The translations under genes were made by a program, and so were the position numbers. Below, piece by piece: positions 59,878-64,000 of a stretch of 64,000 nt of DNA (position 1 is its first letter; every line of letters starts with the position of its first letter). The stretch is from Viscum album (Eukaryota; Streptophyta; Magnoliopsida; Santalales; Viscaceae), in NCBI GenBank assembly GCA_963277665.1, contig OY728123.1, positions 628,740,915 through 628,804,914 of the forward strand, read 5' to 3'. The notes under the pieces are model-generated. The model saw only the letters and a program-made list of their open reading frames with translations, ran no database searches and was not told the DNA's origin.

Positions 59878-61710
59878 TGTTGGATCCCGGTGCATAGAAG
59901 AATCCCCAAACAAGTGGGTTTTAAGAAATTTCCACCGACGATCGACGTAAACTCATCGACGTCGGTGTAGAGCTTCCTGATCATATGTGAGGATCTCGCA
60001 TGAATAATTTTAAGCACAAACATAAACCGTAAAAATGCCTAGTATAATCTGAAGTCGCCCACAATGTATTATTGTCGTTGGTGATCACTACTCAATGAAT
60101 TTGAATTTGAATTCATCTAGATCAACCACACAAACTTCAAGGAATATATAGGAGAACCATTCGTCATAATCCATGTGCTAGCGTGGAATTTTCACCAACG
60201 CCTTTGACGCTCTAACGACCACTATGTCACTTCACTAGCGATTCCTGAGAGAGAGCTCGATCCAAGCTCCATAGATCCAAGGCCTATATCCCTAGATTAT
60301 GAGAGAGAGTAGAAGAGAGAGAAGCTCCATGAATAGTAATTGTAAATCTCCTCTCCTCTTATATTTATAGTGGTTAATTAAAAAACCTGGTATCGCCTCA
60401 TTGGCCCTGAATACTTAACGCACTGTCAATGACATTTTATGACTTCTAAACCAAGTCATAAATATTATTATTACTCACTTCTAATATATTAAAATATATT
60501 AAATGATAATAATTGAGTCATTAACTCGACTCGTCGCTCCCAAAAATATTAATTGAACCTTGTATAATTTAATACTCATCAATTAATATTTTTTCATTTA
60601 TTTACTTAAAACTCATAAATAAATTAAATAAATAAATTCAGTTATCATTATTATAAACTCAAATAATATGGATTTATTTATTTAATTGGAGATCGTTTAA
60701 ACTTGGACAAATATTGAACCCCTGTGGTGGGGCCCACCATGTCTAAAAATTCATATTCAACTGAATAAGACAGATTCTTGAAAACACATTTGTGTGTGAC
60801 CCTCTAGGACCTTATCTCGACCACCATGAATAGAATTAATAGACCTAGAGTGGGATCTAGAAACCCATCATGGCCCCAGAAGAGATAAATATTTTCCCAG
60901 CAATGACATCCAACCTATGAACACGCACTGTGTAATATAATCTCTTTGTCTATAATATCTTATAAAGCAGGATGCTCTCTCGTGTCATCACCCTTTTCTT
61001 GCTTTATTGTTTGTTGATTTAACTGGATGGATTTACCCTTGACTACCTCATACATAGTCCAATAAAGGTACTTCCATCCATAACAACATGTCCTGGTATG
61101 TATTACTTCCATAACCCAGAAGCGACAAATTCTTTCTTGACCATTCAACCAACGTCATGCCACCAATGACACACCAAACACAAACTACCTCACCACGACT
61201 TCATTTTCCTGGTTTTCATCTTGAATAAATGTATGAAATCAAATTAAATACATTGTTAATGATCTCAAGTTAGGAGACCATTAAGCATGATGGTAGATAG
61301 GAACATCCAATGACACCCGAAACATGTGGAGTTCCTATTGGTGGGTCAGTCCTCATGATCTCACTACTATAGATCACCAAGTGAGAAATTCTTTAGAAGA
61401 AGTCTCAATTCTTATGATCCCCCAGCACCTGATAGTAAAACATCTACTATTTCCAATCGGTAAGATCTATCTAGACCATAGAACATATATTTAAGATTAA
61501 TGTCATGGTATCTAGAGGTTCTCATTATTGTATGGGAGCTTCTATAACCTTTCGATAAGATAATTAATGTTGGACATTACCATTTCAATATTGGATGAAA
61601 AATATTATACACAATAACGGTAACATTTCATCATTCATAGCTAACTGTATAAATGATATAGTAATCAAAAGCACTGAATGGTTAGGTTTAGGGAACCCAC
61701 TATTTCAATA
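59878..61710 (-). mobile_element. 1,833 bp solo LTR (probable) with 5 bp target duplication
   Basis: The insert is flanked by GGAAG on both sides (59,873-59,877 and 61,711-61,715). Its ends are TGTTGG and CAATA, fitting TGTTG…CAACA with one mutation. Deleting it plus one GGAAG restores the integrase frame exactly. It contains no coding domain, PBS or polypurine tract, as expected after recombination between two LTRs. Orientation is inferred: the minus strand has ctataaatat (60,370-60,361) followed by a GA-rich leader, giving U3 of 1.34 kb and R-U5 of about 0.48 kb. Size and ends fit a long Ty1/copia LTR (Angela/SIRE type), but the family is not proven. The 62-codon open frame at 60,960-61,148 is not a gene. 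Confidence 0.82.
60361..60370 (-). promoter_or_regulatory. TATA box of the solo LTR
   Basis: Minus strand ccactataaatataagaggagagg: a plant-type TATA box followed by a purine-rich leader that runs to about 60,240 with repeated GAGAGA/CTCTCT tracts. If correct, transcription would run leftwards to 59,878. Confidence 0.6.
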
Positions 61711-61715
61711 GGAAG

Positions 61716-62560
61716 TTCATAGATATTAATTTTATATTCTTCTTGGAAGTATGGATATGTATAGAGACATGAAATAATACCTCTAGTGGGATTGAATGAA
61801 GATATATATTGTAGAGTTTTTATCTCATTTCTTGGTACTCTAGCTAGTTAAGGATGAATAAAAAAATATAATGGATGTTGCATACATTACCCATACCAAA
61901 ATGGAAATGGGAGAACATCACTATGGATTTTTTTCATTGGAATCCCCAAAAATACTAAAGGTTTTTATATTATTTGGGTGTTAGTTGATCACCTTACTAT
62001 GTCATCACACTCATTACTATCATATAATACTTCTCTCTATATCAGCATTCTAGCATATACATTAAAGAAGTTATAAGGTTGCATAGAGTACAAAATTCTT
62101 GATTGGAATCTGAGTTTTACCTCTTTGTTTTGGAAAACTATTCAACAAGAACTTGAATATAATTTAGTTTAATCACCTAATATCATTCTCAGAAATACGG
62201 TCTATTTGAAAGAACAATTCAAACCCTAGGGTATTGGTTGATATCTTTTTTTATGACTTAAAAGGTGGTTGGGATCAACACCTTCCACTAGTTGAGTTTT
62301 ATTACAACAACATATTTCACTCAAGAATTCATATGGATACATTTTAATACCTCTCTGGGAAAATATAAACCTCTAAAGTGCTGTGATGAACTATGATAAT
62401 GAAATCTATTGGGATGATAGATTATGGAAGAAATGGTAGAGAAGTTTGGAAGTATTAAACAACATATCAAGGTAGCTCAAAATCAGTAGAAAAGATTTGT
62501 TTTTAACCAAAGGAGTAATCTAGAATCAAATTTTGTTAGAAGGTTATTCTGTGAACTTCC
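61716..62560 (+). pseudogene. Element 3 integrase, right of the insertion
   Basis: The frame resumes HRY, then FYILLGSMDMYRDMK (HRSxFSIHPGSTKMYRDLK in the family; the second His of H2C2 is Leu), and MKIYIVEFLSHF. WENITMDFFHWNPQK near 61,908 keeps the first catalytic Asp (MDF). The second catalytic region is not readable. SERTIQTLG-like FERTIQTLG near 62,205 keeps the Glu, and KGGWDQHLPLVEFYYNN (about 62,260-62,310) matches GSWDEHLPLVEFAYNN. MVEKFGSIKQHIKVAQNQ near 62,430 is the segment before the C-terminal domain. Many stops are present. Confidence 0.88.
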
Positions 62561-62649
62561 CCATGGAAGAAGGTTATGACATTCATAAAGAAATGGAAAC
62601 TAATCCCTAGCTATTTCTTTTCATTTAAAATTATTGATCATTTTGGGAT

Positions 62650-62974
62650 GGTAGATTATTACTTGTAACATCCGACAAATATATCTCAGTCCATGATGCG
62701 TACCATGTATATATCTGGAGGAATTTTATACATGATCATTAATATGTACTAAACTCAAATTTGAACCCGCTAGAGAAGGATCTTTCTTATGAAGATCAAC
62801 CAGTAAAAATTCTAGAGCATAAAGATAAATTTATACAAAACAAGAAAACACACCTAGTCGATGTTTTTGTAGAAACCACCAATTGGAGGAAACTATGAGG
62901 GAACTTGAGGATATTATGAGTTATAATTTTCCTAATTGTTTTATCATAATGAATAATTTCAAGGTAAAATTCAT
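62650..62974 (+). pseudogene. Element 3 chromodomain-like C-terminus
   Basis: An open run of 49 codons (62,749-62,895) reads LNPLEKDLSYEDQPVKILEH, then KDKFIQNKKTHLVDVFVETT and NWRKL, matching LexLEeDLSYEeqPVKILDR and the chromodomain strand K(V)LRNKxIPLVKVLW. In another frame MRELEDIMSYNFPNCF fits EMRxxYPxLF. The Trp of VLW is lost. It runs into the polypurine tract as in related elements. Confidence 0.85.
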
Positions 62975-62990
62975 TTTAATGGGGATAGAA
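62975..62990 (+). other. Element 3 polypurine tract
   Basis: ttaatggggatagaa directly before TGTAACTCC. Position and G-rich core fit a plus-strand primer site, with T interruptions from decay. Confidence 0.75.
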
Positions 62991-64000
62991 TGTAACTCCA
63001 TAACATTTTATGAACATCTTTTTCAAGTAAATTAATTTTTATTTCATTTATTTCATTTGATGATACACCATTTTAATATTATAATATATTTTATAACAAG
63101 TTAAGGTTATTCTACATGCAACACCTACATGTCTTTCGTTACATACAACACTCAGTTTCTACAAAACAACATTTTGTTGTTATAACTATTTAATCGATAT
63201 AGACATAACCTACCAATTATACACATTAATATTTAGAGTAATAACTAATTTTAAAATATTATTAGTAATGGTTTTATATAAATAAAACATATTTATACTA
63301 AAACATCTAATTTCATGGTAATGTCTTTATATAATTTAAAATACTACTCGTCTCAAACGAAATTATTTTTATGTCATTATGTGACCAATAATTAAATTAA
63401 ATTTTGAAACATTTACTAATTTTATTTGATAAAATAAACAAAAAAATTTGATTCATAATTTCGAAATTATCTTTGCTTGAATATTAGGGATTTTTCTAAA
63501 AAACATCATTTTTGATGAATAATGAAAAATACTGAATTTTAATTCAAATCTTCTTTTCACCTAATTTATTTTTATATTTAAATTATATTTTAATATGGTT
63601 TTAAAGTGTAATTAGGTCACCTTTACATGAATTAAACCTATTTATTTCATTGAAACCAATCTTACATTAAATTGGATATAAAAATATTTCAACTTTTAAA
63701 CATTTTCCAATAAAAAACATGATATTTTGACACATCTACTGGATTAATTTTAGATTAATTCATACAAATATTTATTTATAATATATAAAAATGAATAAAA
63801 TATTTTAAAATAATAATAATTTTAAATTTTTAATAAGTTCAACTTATTTTTTGACCGAGAATATTAGTGAAACTGATTAAGAGAAAATTTAGTTTAACAA
63901 AGGAACAAACCTTGATCATAAGGCCCAAAAGACCTAGAAAGTTATCCAAAACCATTGGATGTTCATATATATACCATATCATACCTTTTATAATATTTTT
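62991..64000 (+). repeat. Element 3 3' LTR, first 1,010 bases (runs off the window)
   Basis: Starts TGTAACTCC after the polypurine tract. It matches 52,001-53,010 of the 5' LTR, including 'aaaacatcattttt.gatgaata.tgaaaaa.actgaattttaattca' near 63,500-63,545 and 'aaggcccaaaa.gacctagaaa' near 63,920. The window ends before the TATA box. Confidence 0.9.

Larger units (their letters stand above)
52001..64000 (+). mobile_element. Element 3: Ty3/gypsy retrotransposon, plus strand, 3' LTR cut by window end
   Basis: Order: 5' LTR (52,001 to about 56,140), PBS TGGTATCAGAG (56,143-56,153), gag, zinc knuckle, PR, RT, RNase H, INT with chromodomain linker, polypurine tract, 3' LTR from 62,991. The LTR starts align, for example 'aaattaattt' and 'gatacacca' near 52,045/52,070 and 63,022/63,060. 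Integrase is split by a 1,833 bp insertion with its own target duplication. All genes carry stops. The right end lies beyond the window, so a target duplication for element 3 itself cannot be tested. Confidence 0.9.

Noticed and set aside
1..64000. Plastid, mitochondrial or bacterial origin
   Set aside because: No organellar genes, rRNA or tRNA clusters and no operon-like coding density; nested LTR retrotransposons are a nuclear plant feature.
1..64000. CRISPR array or phage-like defence system
   Set aside because: No regularly spaced identical short repeats were seen, and no associated protein families were recognised.

Overview
This window looks like nuclear DNA from a plant with a large, repeat-rich genome. 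By eye it is strongly AT-rich. I find no host gene with exon structure, no rRNA or functional tRNA gene, and no bacterial or organellar gene set. What can be recognised is a stack of decayed Ty3/gypsy LTR retrotransposons, probably of the chromodomain-bearing (Tekay/Del-like) type. The evidence for that is the LTR start of the form TGTAAC, an iMet-type primer binding site, the order gag-PR-RT-RNase H-INT, and a chromodomain-like tail. Every coding region carries stops and frameshifts, so all protein features are pseudogenes. The species cannot be named from the sequence.

Layout. 1-4,000: element A (+), an LTR-like segment joined directly to RT-RNaseH-INT, with gag and protease missing. 3,998-4,900: probable start of its 3' LTR. 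4,900-11,430: AT-rich DNA with no recognisable gene. 11,430-12,957: element B (+), a zinc-knuckle, protease and RT remnant that stops where element 1 begins. 12,964-23,528: element 1 (-), with both LTRs, gag, PR, RT, RNase H and INT. Its 3' LTR is interrupted by a truncated + strand LTR of another copy (14,927-16,458). 23,529-25,349: unassigned. 25,350-36,150: element 2 (-), with two LTRs of 2.8 kb, PBS, polypurine tract and all coding domains. Its gag is split by a small CACTA-like element plus tRNA-like sequence (about 32,195-32,680). 36,151-48,072: AT-rich and unassigned. 48,073-about 51,990: a minus-strand LTR related to element 3. 52,001-64,000: element 3 (+), with a 4.1 kb 5' LTR, PBS, gag, PR, RT, RNase H and INT, and a 3' LTR cut off by the window end. 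Its integrase is split by a 1,833 bp insertion (59,878-61,710) with a 5 bp target duplication, best read as a solo LTR.

Nothing here is likely to encode a working protein. When intact, these genes would have formed a capsid (gag), cut the polyprotein (PR), copied RNA to DNA (RT/RNase H) and inserted it (INT), with the chromodomain biasing the target site. The most informative points are the exact frame restoration across the solo LTR, the compact CACTA-like hairpin element, a U3 motif shared by several LTRs, and loss of the second catalytic Asp of RT in all five copies. I did not find a new biological system. The two long AT-rich stretches (4.9-11.4 kb and 36.2-48.1 kb) remain unexplained.
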